This document shows positions 27,399 to 35,727 of a DNA stretch of 64,000 nt, piece after piece. The notes below the pieces were generated by a model. That model searched no databases. It was not told where the DNA came from and saw only the letters and a list, made by a program, of their open reading frames with translations. The position numbers and the translations under genes were made by a program. This DNA is from Aquimarina sp. MAR_2010_214 (GTDB lineage: Bacteria > Bacteroidota > Bacteroidia > Flavobacteriales > Flavobacteriaceae). Positions within the stretch are counted from its first letter, which is position 1; the number at the start of each line of letters is the position of its first letter. The stretch covers positions 1,550,001 through 1,614,000 of the forward strand of contig NZ_PJMS01000001.1 in the NCBI RefSeq assembly GCF_002846555.1, written 5' to 3'.

Positions 27399-28116
27399 AT
27401 TCTGGAGGAGTTGCTCCTAATTGGTTTGCAATAAGGCTATATTTATCATCGCCACTTATTTTTCTTGGAAAGGACAAATTATCTGTCTTATTACGATTTC
27501 GTCTTAAATGACTAAATCCATTATTTTTATCTAATAATTTTACTTTACCATCATTGTTAAGTGTATATCCTATATGTAAAATATGATTGTCATATTTTTT
27601 TTCTAGTGTAGGAGCGATAAAGATGGTTTGATGTCTTGCGTTTTTATTACTCCCACTAGAGGAGACATATGTGTCAGAATATAATGCGAAATAGAAACGT
27701 AATCCGGTTGTTTTTACGCCTGATTTTTGCGATAACTCATCAACATATGATAAATAGCTACGTAACTCAGAAATTTCATAAAACATAGACCTTGTAGGTT
27801 TAAAAGAGGTTCCGTTTGAATCTGTATTAACAACTTCACTAATCAAATCTGCTCTATCATCATAGTTCTTATATATTCTTTGTGCTTGCGTAAAACTGAT
27901 AATATTTTTGGGTTTCCTTCTACGGGATTTTTCTTGACCTAGTTTTTCTTCTAAATCTTTGACTTTTGTTTCTAAAGTTTCGATTTTTCTTAGATATTCT
28001 TCTTCTTCAAGAACTTCTATAGCCGAATCCTGTTGGCAGGAATGTAAAAAGAATAAACTACTGATTAATGCTAGAAATAGGGCGAAAAATGTACTGCGGT
28101 GTGTTGGTTTTTTCAT
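27388..28116 (-). CDS. Lipoprotein, sensor-pair copy 2
   Basis: 242 residues from ATG 28116, which gives a standard lipoprotein signal (KKPTHRSTFFALFLALISSL then FFLHS-Cys27); ATG 28203 would add 29 residues. A coiled coil follows (YLRKIETLETKVKDLEEKL). The outer domain is paralogous to the 25588 protein: IISFTQAQRIYKNY, KPTRSMFYEISELRSYLSYV, TGLRFYFALYSD, TIFIAPTLE. Presumably an outer- or inner-membrane partner of the multi-TM protein. Confidence 0.75.
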   Translation of the reverse strand: MKKPTHRSTFFALFLALISSLFFLHSCQQDSAIEVLEEEEYLRKIETLETKVKDLEEKLGQEKSRRRKPKNIISFTQAQRIYKNYDDRADLISEVVNTDSNGTSFKPTRSMFYEISELRSYLSYVDELSQKSGVKTTGLRFYFALYSDTYVSSSGSNKNARHQTIFIAPTLEKKYDNHILHIGYTLNNDGKVKLLDKNNGFSHLRRNRNKTDNLSFPRKISGDDKYSLIANQLGATPPEYGF

Positions 28117-28249
28117 GACGATTACTTTTGGTGATATGTTATTATTTTCCAATGTAAGAGTCTTCGTGTTAGGTTTTAAGAATACTCGTGATATTGAAAA
28201 CATTTTTTAGATATGGTTTTAATATATAAGGTTGTCTAAAAAATGTTTT

Positions 28250-28257
28250 CAAAAGTA
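28250..28257 (-). promoter_or_regulatory. -7 element of sensor-pair copy 2
   Basis: TACTTTTG on the minus strand, an exact TAnnTTTG match, 47 bp upstream of ATG 28203 and 134 bp upstream of ATG 28116. No TTG at the expected -33 distance. Confidence 0.45.
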
Positions 28258-28355
28258 CAACTTATTATGATCTGAATATGAGATTATTTATTGTAATGTG
28301 TAGAAAAATTACTTACTCTGTTTAGGAAAGGAAAGAAAATGAATTATTTTGATTC

Positions 28356-28829
28356 TTACAATACAAGCTCCATTTTGATATTACTTCGTTGATAGGGTGG
28401 AGTATCCTCTAGAGGTACTTCTACAAAACCGTACTTACTGTAGATATAGATCGCATTTTCTAAAATTCTATTAGAATAAAGTAATATTTTTTTCCAACCT
28501 TGATCTTTAGAAAATTGAATACAGAACTGCATTAATTGCTGCCCGATTTTTTGACCTTGAAATTTTGGAGAAACAGCCATTTTTCCCAGTTCGTAGATAC
28601 CTTCTTCAGTTTTGATTAGTGAAAAAGTACCTGCTATGTCGTTATTTACTTTAGCAAAAAAAATCAACCCTCCTTTATTAATGATTGTTTCTTCACATTG
28701 TTCTAATAAATCAGTATCATGTGGTTCTACAACAAAATATTTTTCGAGCCATTCTATATTAAGAGCTGCGAAATCTTTTGCATATTTTGAATCAAATGGA
28801 ATGATAGATATTTTTCCTGAAGCTGTCAT
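28356..28829 (-). CDS. GNAT-family N-acetyltransferase
   Basis: 157 residues. Acetyl-CoA-binding motif A is GKMAVSPKFQGQKIGQQLMQ (Q/RxxGxG/A type: QGQKIG) at about 82-100, followed by FSKDQGWKKILLYSNRILEN and AIYIYSKYGFVEVP. The substrate is unknown. It overlaps the MarR gene by 4 bp (ATGA); a MarR regulator joined to a GNAT enzyme is a common pairing. Confidence 0.9.
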   Translation of the reverse strand: MTASGKISIIPFDSKYAKDFAALNIEWLEKYFVVEPHDTDLLEQCEETIINKGGLIFFAKVNNDIAGTFSLIKTEEGIYELGKMAVSPKFQGQKIGQQLMQFCIQFSKDQGWKKILLYSNRILENAIYIYSKYGFVEVPLEDTPPYQRSNIKMELVL

Positions 28830-29317
28830 AGTGATGATATTTGATATTTTTCAAGAATACGCTCGCTTAATGACTTTTTTCTTAACTGATCTTCTAGATG
28901 GGTTAAGTGCCTGATAAGGCTTGTTGCGGTTCCTTCAGTTAACCATTTTACTTGTTCGTCAATTATTTTCCATAATGGAATCATAATTTGATGTGTCTCA
29001 TTGCCTTTTTTTGTTAATTGAAATAATTTTTTTCTTTTATCAGATGTATCGATTTTATATTCGACCAATTCTTTATCCATTAGTTTTTTTAGTGCTTGTG
29101 TGATGGCAGGTTGAGTGTAGTGTAGCTTTTCCTGTATATCAGTTGTAGTAGTATGACCCTGATCTATTATGATTTTAAAAATTGGAAATAAGTAAGGATC
29201 AAAATCAATATGACAAGAAGTATATACAACTTGAATTTCTTTCATCACAAATTCGCTTAGACGCTTTAATCTCGACCCTAAGCCTAGTTCTGCATATTCT
29301 TGTAATTTATCTTGCAT
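28826..29317 (-). CDS. MarR-family transcriptional regulator
   Basis: 163 residues. Winged helix with GHTTTTDIQEKLHYTQPAIT as the HTH and LVEYKIDTSDKRKKLFQLTK as the wing (the DxRxK-type motif DKRKKLF). First gene of a two-gene unit with the acetyltransferase, probably autoregulated. Confidence 0.9.
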   Translation of the reverse strand: MQDKLQEYAELGLGSRLKRLSEFVMKEIQVVYTSCHIDFDPYLFPIFKIIIDQGHTTTTDIQEKLHYTQPAITQALKKLMDKELVEYKIDTSDKRKKLFQLTKKGNETHQIMIPLWKIIDEQVKWLTEGTATSLIRHLTHLEDQLRKKSLSERILEKYQISSL

Positions 29318-29369
29318 AAGTGTTTATATAAGTACTTATGTAAAAGTATGAAATATTTTCTAAAAACTA

Positions 29370-29422
29370 AAAAATGAATATACCTCACAGGTTTCTTAGA
29401 CCTGTGAGGTATATTCATTTTT
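29370..29422. terminator. Strong bidirectional terminator
   Basis: A perfect 23-bp inverted repeat: left arm 29370-29392 (ends CTCACAGGT), 7-nt loop, right arm 29400-29422 (begins ACCTGTGAG), with A and T tracts at the outer ends. The last codons and the stop of the large ATPase gene lie inside the right arm. Confidence 0.85.
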
Positions 29423-32400
29423 TATCTAATCCTTTCTTCAATACTTCCTGGATTCCGGCTAGGTGATCACTAAATTGCATCATTTGTGCTAAAACTTGAG
29501 CCATTTCGTTTTTATCTCCAAAGCCTTTTAATGCATTGTTTTTTGTGAAAGTTTCTTTCATTGCTTCCCAACGAATAACCTCTTCTTTTTCAATGGACTG
29601 AGTCATTTCTTTGTATTTTAACAGGTTAGCTTCAGCAGCACTGGTTAGGGTTTGTGATTCATTTTCATAATGAGAGAGGAGTAGAGTCTGCAATTCTTTT
29701 TCATTCATAATTGGAACTATTTTGGCTACTAATTTATTCATATCACGATAAGAACCTTGTAATTTGAATGAAGGTTCAACACGATAGGCATCTTCCATTG
29801 CGGCAGATTTAATATAGGTTTCGTTTACTTTTAGTATTGTATTACGGATGATGATTACTTTTTCAAGTACTGCCAAATAATCTTGTATTTCTTGTTTAGT
29901 ATGATTTCCTTGTAATTCTATACCTTCCTTTGATCCGGTTTCTGCCATTTCTATTAAATGGTAGATATCTTCATAATGTTTACCACTTAACTGATGAAGA
30001 ATAGGGTTAGAGGTCATCGAATTTTCTATCAAACTTAATTTAAACAGATTTGCAGTATCTCCAATAATATCTCCCAGATTATAGATATCTGCTCGATTGG
30101 CTAACATGTCTGGAATCTGGAATTTCTCTCCGCTTTCGGTATATGGATTTCCTGCCATAATTACACAGAATTTTTTACTGCGTAAATCGTAGGTTTTGGG
30201 AGTTCCATTGTATACACCTTCTATTTTACGAGTACCATCAGATAGCGAGATAAATTTTTGTAAAAACTCAGGATTACAATGCTGTATGTCATCTAGGTAC
30301 AGCATCACATTGTTGCCCATTTCAAAAGCAAGATTAAGTTTTTTTAGCTCCTCGCGAGCAGCAGAATTATTTGCTGCCATTGGATCTACTGAGGTTACCT
30401 CGTGACCAATTGCTGGGCCATTAATTTTCATGAATACCAACCCCAATCGATTGGCCATATACTCCATGAGGGTCGTTTTACCGTAACCAGGAGGAGAAAT
30501 AAGTAATAACATTCCCATTCGATCGGTACGTTTATTGTCTCCTAAACTTCCCAATTGTTTGGATAGATTATCTCCAAATAAAGGCAGATATACCTGGTCT
30601 ATTAATTTATTTCTTACAAAAGAAGAAAGTACTTTCGGCTCAAATTCAGTAAGCTTAAGGTCTTCTTTTAATGTCTCTGTAACTTTATGTTTAGCTTCGC
30701 GATATGCTCCAAAAGAAGGTACATTTACTGTAGAAAACTGCTCCATTTTAGAAATGAATTCATGATAATTAAACTCAAAAGTATTTTCTGTAATTGAGTT
30801 GTGGCTACCATTTAATCCTTCTATTATTTGTGAAGGGTTAACATGAATTACTTCTGAAATAGATTCGTCTTTGAACAATAAAATACAAACCACCTCATGT
30901 GCATATTTGGTTTGTAAAGGATGATTTGTTTTTAAATATGAAGATACCCACTGTAATGCAAGGTTGATTTTGTAGTTCCAGTCAATAGTTCCGTTTGAAC
31001 GAGATTTAGTATCTAGTTCCAATGATTTTTTGAGTTTGGCAAATCCTTTTTTCTTTTTTAATGCTTTGATAAATGCATCATGTAATTCATTTGCTGTTTG
31101 ACTAGTGCAGAAGGTATGATCTTTTTGTAATTCTATAAATAGATAATTTGCAATTTCATTTGTAGTATCTTCTGAGTATCCTTCGGTTTCGATAAGCGCA
31201 TTAGAAAATGAATTTATAATCTCTTTTTCTAGATTTGTGATCACCTTATGATATTCATTGCTTTCAGGAAAAATATCTAAAACTTCTCCTGAAGCTTTTA
31301 TAATATCATTCCATTTTTTTTGATTTTTTGATTCCAAACTATACCAGAAATATTGTGCAAAAGCACGTGTATTTGGATCGAAACGCAATACTCCTAAGTC
31401 GTGATCTTTGGTTGTTAATACTTTTAATATTTTAAAAGCATCTATGTCATGAACACCTTTTACATAGCCTTCTGCATAGTTTTTACTACTTTCTGATTTC
31501 ACGAGTTCTAAGAGTTCATCATCACTCAGCGATTTGAGGTCAGATTTTATTGAATCTTTAGTAGAATGAGTGTAATGTTTAAATATTTTAAACGCAAGAT
31601 AAGAAGCACGATACACTTCTTGATTTTCTGAAATTAATTCCTGATCCCAGTATTTTTTTGATTCTAATAATGTTTCATTGATGATTTCTTGATAAAAATC
31701 GGTTCCTGTAAGGTGATAATTCAAACTACCATCTTTATATACAATGGTTAGATCTAGAGGTTGTTTATTTACCCCAAATTTATGTTTTCCAAGTTTGATG
31801 ATATTCTCCCCATCTTCATAGAGATCTTGCTTGTCTTTAAGTTTACGCGTAGCATCTTCTTTAGCAACCTTTATGGCTGTTTCAATAGATTCGGCTTTGC
31901 CTGCATCATCTAATTTCTGTAATTGGGTAACAATATCTCTCAATTTATTGATCATGAGATCAGAAGCAAAATACCCGTTGATATCAATAACCGAATCAAA
32001 ACTTAGTGCTTTTTTAGTTACACCTTTTAAAATTCGATTAGCGGCATTCTCTAGAGCAATAGTTTTTTTATTTTGAGCTTCAATTAAACTATTTTTTCGA
32101 GTTTCAAAGGCATTATATACCTCTTCTCTTTTCTCGATAATCTGAGTAATAAATTCCTCGAAATCGGCAAATCTTCCTTCTAAATCTTCTAATTGAACAG
32201 ATACTTTATTTAGTAACTCATCTGTTTTTTCGGGAGTATTAGCAATATCTAGGTAGTTGATGATACTTTGATCAACAAGTTTTAATTGTGCTGCGAATTC
32301 GGCTGTAGCTTCTTTGCTACCAAGAGATTTGATCTTGTTTTTGATACCAGATTTAAGCTGGTTTATCGTTGCAAAGATTAAAGAAATAGTATCGATAATC

Positions 32401-34340
32401 TTTGTTGAGTGTGAGGTGTCTTCGATTTGTAGATTAGAAACAATGTCGATTAACATTTCCAGATCCGTTGCGATCTGATTGACTTCTTGCTCTAATTTTT
32501 TGGCATCAATTACTTTTTTGATTTTCTCAAGAAGAACTTGCTTTTCTTCTACACGAGTGTGATAGGGGAGTAGCGCTTTGTCATCCAGTAAAAACTGTAC
32601 AGAACGCTGTGATATTTTTTCTGTTTGCTCTGCAATCTTAGTTTCGAGTTCTTCGGTAAATGTGTTGTCTACATACCTAATGTCGTTTAGACCAATAACT
32701 TCGCCACGCAGTGTGCGCAATTGTGATAAAACTTCAACAAAATCATCAATAGAACGAAAGGAACTGCTTTTGATTTTACCAAAAATGGCCTCGGCTTTGG
32801 TTAGCGTTTCCTTAGTTATATTTGCAGCAGTTTTTCTAAGTTGAACTACTTTTTCAAATTCATCTATAGCAGAATTTGCCGCACCATTAATTTCCTCAAG
32901 AGGGATGTCTAACCTAAAAGTGTCTTCTTCACGAATCCAATAATAACTGTCAATAATGTCATTAGAGAATTTGGCGATATCATCATACAGTCCATCGTAG
33001 TTATCTTCTTTATTAAGTAATGTGATCAAAGCATTACTCTCTGCCATTGCTTTTACAATGTCTTTATTACCGATTTTGTAAAGCAAGGTGTCGATATGTT
33101 CTGAAGGTAATACATCACCTTTTATAAAAGGTGTTTGCCATATCTGTATAACATGATGCTTAGTTTGTTCGTTTTCGGTTTTAAAATAGCATAATTCACC
33201 ATGCTCTAATATTGTAAAACCATTACAGACTATAGGTGTTTTTACTTCTTGTTCGATAACATTGTAAGCCATTAGGGTATACAATCCTTTATTAGCTTGA
33301 TAAAAAATATAAAGAAAATCTTCTCCGTTTGGTGATGTGATTTTCTCCTGAAACTTTATGTTATTGACCTCATTGGTAAATAATTTAAAGTCACCAGACT
33401 GGAGATAGTATCCGTTGGGATAAATAATCCCTTGGTCATCAGGAAGTAATATACAAGCATCTTTGATACAACTTATTTTTTTTACTTCCTGCATTTTATG
33501 ATTATAGACGAAGTAACGTGGAGTTTCCTGAAAAGGCTTGATTTCGAGAACTATGAGATTACCCAAGTCTGCAAAACGATATTGCCCATCATCTAGTGTT
33601 TGATCAACATGTTCTACAATTTCATCTAAAATCCCTTTTCCTTCGTCGGTATTGTCTTCAATTTTGATCGTTAAATCCCCTCCGATGGTTTCTACAAATA
33701 CCTTATCAAGGATTGAAATATGGGGGTGTGCTCCATAGCGATGCATATCCCGGGTAACTTCGGTCCAATTGAATTCATGTTGTTTTGGAAATTTGAACTC
33801 GTGTTCGCTACGATTATCAATATAAGAAAGAGTATCTTCATTGATTAACCATTTGAAGGTTTTAATATCAGAAACGCTTTCACTAAGTTGAAATACCATA
33901 TGAAGGTAATTTCCATTAATAGCGAATTTAGAAAATATAGTATTACGATAGTATTTGTAGAGATTGGTGAAGTCATCAATAAAAATAGAATCATTAATGA
34001 GATCTAATGATTTAGCAGCAAAATGATCATTTTTATAAGTGTATATACTAAATACATCTTCGAGTGTAATCTCTGTACGAAGTCCAAAATGAACATTGTA
34101 TCCAAAAAGGCAAAAATCACCGATGGTTATAATGTCTCTGGCAATACAATTATGCTCTGTACTAATACGGTTATTAGCAATTAACTTGGTTTCTACACTG
34201 CCAAAAACTTCTTTTCGTGCCTCATTAAGTTGCGTCAAACGGTTTTGCAGCTCACCTTTTTGTTTTTGTAAACGCTTTTGAATGATTTCGTAGGTTCCTC
34301 CATCCAATTGTATGTCTTTTTCTTTTTTGATCTCTTCCAT
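29415..34340 (-). CDS. Giant AAA+ ATPase (DUF3686 type, often labelled 'DNA repair ATPase')
   Basis: 1641 residues. The first ~460 residues are beta-rich and propeller-like. Long helical/coiled-coil stretches follow at about 480-860. The C-terminal third is a MoxR-like AAA+ module: Walker A SPPGYGKTTLMEYM at about residue 1285 and Walker B NVMLYLDDIQHCNPEFLQ at about 1347, then IMAGNPYTESGEKFQIPDML. The 'DNA repair' database label has little experimental support. Its neighbours (flotillin, NfeD-like, PspA) argue for a membrane-stress role. A 287-bp gap separates it from the zinc-ribbon gene upstream. Confidence 0.9.
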   Translation of the reverse strand: MEEIKKEKDIQLDGGTYEIIQKRLQKQKGELQNRLTQLNEARKEVFGSVETKLIANNRISTEHNCIARDIITIGDFCLFGYNVHFGLRTEITLEDVFSIYTYKNDHFAAKSLDLINDSIFIDDFTNLYKYYRNTIFSKFAINGNYLHMVFQLSESVSDIKTFKWLINEDTLSYIDNRSEHEFKFPKQHEFNWTEVTRDMHRYGAHPHISILDKVFVETIGGDLTIKIEDNTDEGKGILDEIVEHVDQTLDDGQYRFADLGNLIVLEIKPFQETPRYFVYNHKMQEVKKISCIKDACILLPDDQGIIYPNGYYLQSGDFKLFTNEVNNIKFQEKITSPNGEDFLYIFYQANKGLYTLMAYNVIEQEVKTPIVCNGFTILEHGELCYFKTENEQTKHHVIQIWQTPFIKGDVLPSEHIDTLLYKIGNKDIVKAMAESNALITLLNKEDNYDGLYDDIAKFSNDIIDSYYWIREEDTFRLDIPLEEINGAANSAIDEFEKVVQLRKTAANITKETLTKAEAIFGKIKSSSFRSIDDFVEVLSQLRTLRGEVIGLNDIRYVDNTFTEELETKIAEQTEKISQRSVQFLLDDKALLPYHTRVEEKQVLLEKIKKVIDAKKLEQEVNQIATDLEMLIDIVSNLQIEDTSHSTKIIDTISLIFATINQLKSGIKNKIKSLGSKEATAEFAAQLKLVDQSIINYLDIANTPEKTDELLNKVSVQLEDLEGRFADFEEFITQIIEKREEVYNAFETRKNSLIEAQNKKTIALENAANRILKGVTKKALSFDSVIDINGYFASDLMINKLRDIVTQLQKLDDAGKAESIETAIKVAKEDATRKLKDKQDLYEDGENIIKLGKHKFGVNKQPLDLTIVYKDGSLNYHLTGTDFYQEIINETLLESKKYWDQELISENQEVYRASYLAFKIFKHYTHSTKDSIKSDLKSLSDDELLELVKSESSKNYAEGYVKGVHDIDAFKILKVLTTKDHDLGVLRFDPNTRAFAQYFWYSLESKNQKKWNDIIKASGEVLDIFPESNEYHKVITNLEKEIINSFSNALIETEGYSEDTTNEIANYLFIELQKDHTFCTSQTANELHDAFIKALKKKKGFAKLKKSLELDTKSRSNGTIDWNYKINLALQWVSSYLKTNHPLQTKYAHEVVCILLFKDESISEVIHVNPSQIIEGLNGSHNSITENTFEFNYHEFISKMEQFSTVNVPSFGAYREAKHKVTETLKEDLKLTEFEPKVLSSFVRNKLIDQVYLPLFGDNLSKQLGSLGDNKRTDRMGMLLLISPPGYGKTTLMEYMANRLGLVFMKINGPAIGHEVTSVDPMAANNSAAREELKKLNLAFEMGNNVMLYLDDIQHCNPEFLQKFISLSDGTRKIEGVYNGTPKTYDLRSKKFCVIMAGNPYTESGEKFQIPDMLANRADIYNLGDIIGDTANLFKLSLIENSMTSNPILHQLSGKHYEDIYHLIEMAETGSKEGIELQGNHTKQEIQDYLAVLEKVIIIRNTILKVNETYIKSAAMEDAYRVEPSFKLQGSYRDMNKLVAKIVPIMNEKELQTLLLSHYENESQTLTSAAEANLLKYKEMTQSIEKEEVIRWEAMKETFTKNNALKGFGDKNEMAQVLAQMMQFSDHLAGIQEVLKKGLDKK

Positions 34341-34443
34341 AGTTTGTACTCTAGTGTTTCATCAGAGTTGTTTCAAAGCTCCACTCTTCTTTGAGGAGGG
34401 ACAGATTTACCAAAGATAAATCATGAGTGGTATAGTGCCCGAA

Positions 34444-34500
34444 ACCACCTCTTTCTTCCACTTTGTGGAATTCATTTTCCTCCTTTGCAGGAGGAGAGTC
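34444..34500. repeat. Intergenic repeat, copy 1
   Basis: ACCACCT followed by a short spacer, then GTGGAATTCATTTTCCTCCT and GGAGGAGAGT at the end. CCTCCTTTGCAGGAGG is a hairpin. It lies between the ATPase gene and the zinc-ribbon gene and closely matches 35654-35713. Confidence 0.6.
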
Positions 34501-34627
34501 TTTAATAGTTTTTTTACTTTGTGAAAATTGCTGTCTTTTTGTTTTTTAAGCCTTTCCTATAGATTTCTAAGTGTTTTCTGTTATGAATATGGTTATTACT
34601 CAAAATTTAATTTCAATATTCCTTTAC

Positions 34628-34879
34628 CTATGAGTTCTTATTATTTTGATAAGTTCTCCATAATTCTTCGGGATTATCAATATATGTTTCTACTGTACCA
34701 CATGAGCAACAAACCTTTGCTTTTAACTTATATCTTGTAGTCCCCTTAAAAAACAGCGCATCAGGGTTTTTATAGATCTCAAGAGAAAGGTCGTTTTTTA
34801 CATTAACCTCCCCTAAATCAGTAATTCTTACTCCTGTTACTATTTTATTAGATTTACAATTGTTACATATGGTATTCAT
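34628..34879 (-). CDS. Small zinc-ribbon protein
   Basis: 83 residues with two Cys pairs: CNNCKSNK near the N-terminus (Cys5, Cys8) and CCSCGTVETYID at about 58-61, the layout of a zinc ribbon. No membrane segment. It sits inside the stress cluster between the ATPase and the DUF3592-like gene. A nucleic-acid or protein-binding role is possible; nothing more specific can be said. Confidence 0.7.
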   Translation of the reverse strand: MNTICNNCKSNKIVTGVRITDLGEVNVKNDLSLEIYKNPDALFFKGTTRYKLKAKVCCSCGTVETYIDNPEELWRTYQNNKNS

Positions 34880-34927
34880 ATTCTTAGGATTAAATTTAGT
34901 TTAATATTTGTATGCACTGATAGACAC

Positions 34928-35287
34928 TTATTTGACCTTTTCAATTCTGGAATTTGTAGGTTTTTCAGAATCATATATGATTTTAATAGAATCTCCTACT
35001 TTTCCAGTTTTGGTAAAATATAAATCGTGTTCATGTCTTGAAATCTCTTGTGTTTTTATATATTCTTCAGCATCTATCATGTATTTGTATCTAATATGAA
35101 TGTTCTCAACTACAGGTGATAATTCATTATCATATTTGTTAGTTGAAATTTTTTCAATTACAGCCGATGTGCTCACCCCGTTTTTTTCTAGGGTTTCTTT
35201 TTTAGCGTATGTGTTATATGCCAATACGCTGATACATAATAATAAAACTGCTATTAATCTTATAAGTTTTTTATTCATGTTTTTCAT
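34928..35287 (-). CDS. DUF3592-like membrane-anchored protein
   Basis: 119 residues. N-terminal helix at about 8-25 (LIRLIAVLLLCISVLAYNTYA). The outer part (VSTSAVIEKISTNKYDN, IHIRYKYMIDAEEYIKTQ, VGDSIKIIYDSEKPTNSRIE) has the strand pattern of DUF3592 domains, including the GD.I.I.Y....P motif. ATG at 35278 is an alternative start. Role unknown. Confidence 0.7.
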   Translation of the reverse strand: MKNMNKKLIRLIAVLLLCISVLAYNTYAKKETLEKNGVSTSAVIEKISTNKYDNELSPVVENIHIRYKYMIDAEEYIKTQEISRHEHDLYFTKTGKVGDSIKIIYDSEKPTNSRIEKVK

Positions 35288-35727
35288 TTTTTAAATGGAT
35301 ACATATACTATAGATCCAACAATTGAAATTATAACAATACCAGAACCAATTAATCGTCTTCTGAAAGCAATTATCGTTGCTTCTTAAGCTGATTTCTGAT
35401 CTCTTGTAATAATCTCTTCAGAAACTGGCTCTACTTTGATGCCTTGGCTTTCTTCGTTAAAAGTTTCTCTAATTGTTTTTCTCCCATTATTCCTTAAGAA
35501 ATGAGCCTACACATCATTGTTTCCTTCTCTTCTCGTAATTAAATCATATTAAACAGTTAAACAAATCCCATTCTAAGCCTCTCTGGAATGAGAAGGCTTT
35601 TATGGATTTAAAAATGTGTTCATGATTATGTTCATAAAGTGTTGTGAGTTCTTAACCACCTGTTTTTCTGACAGAGGTGGATTCATTTTCCTCCTTTTAA
35701 CAAGGAGGAGAGTTATTTTTCGGGTTT
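35288..35727. other. 440-bp gap with the second intergenic repeat
   Basis: No credible gene. Repeat copy 2 occupies 35654-35713: AACCACCTG, ACAGAGGTGG, ATTCATTTTCCTCCTT and AAGGAGGAGAGT, with hairpins ACCACCTG..CAGAGGTGG and CTCCTT..AAGGAG. A further hairpin with arms AAGCCTCTC / GAGAAGGCTT lies near 35576-35600. These may act as terminators or mRNA-stabilising structures downstream of plus/minus transcripts. Confidence 0.5.
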
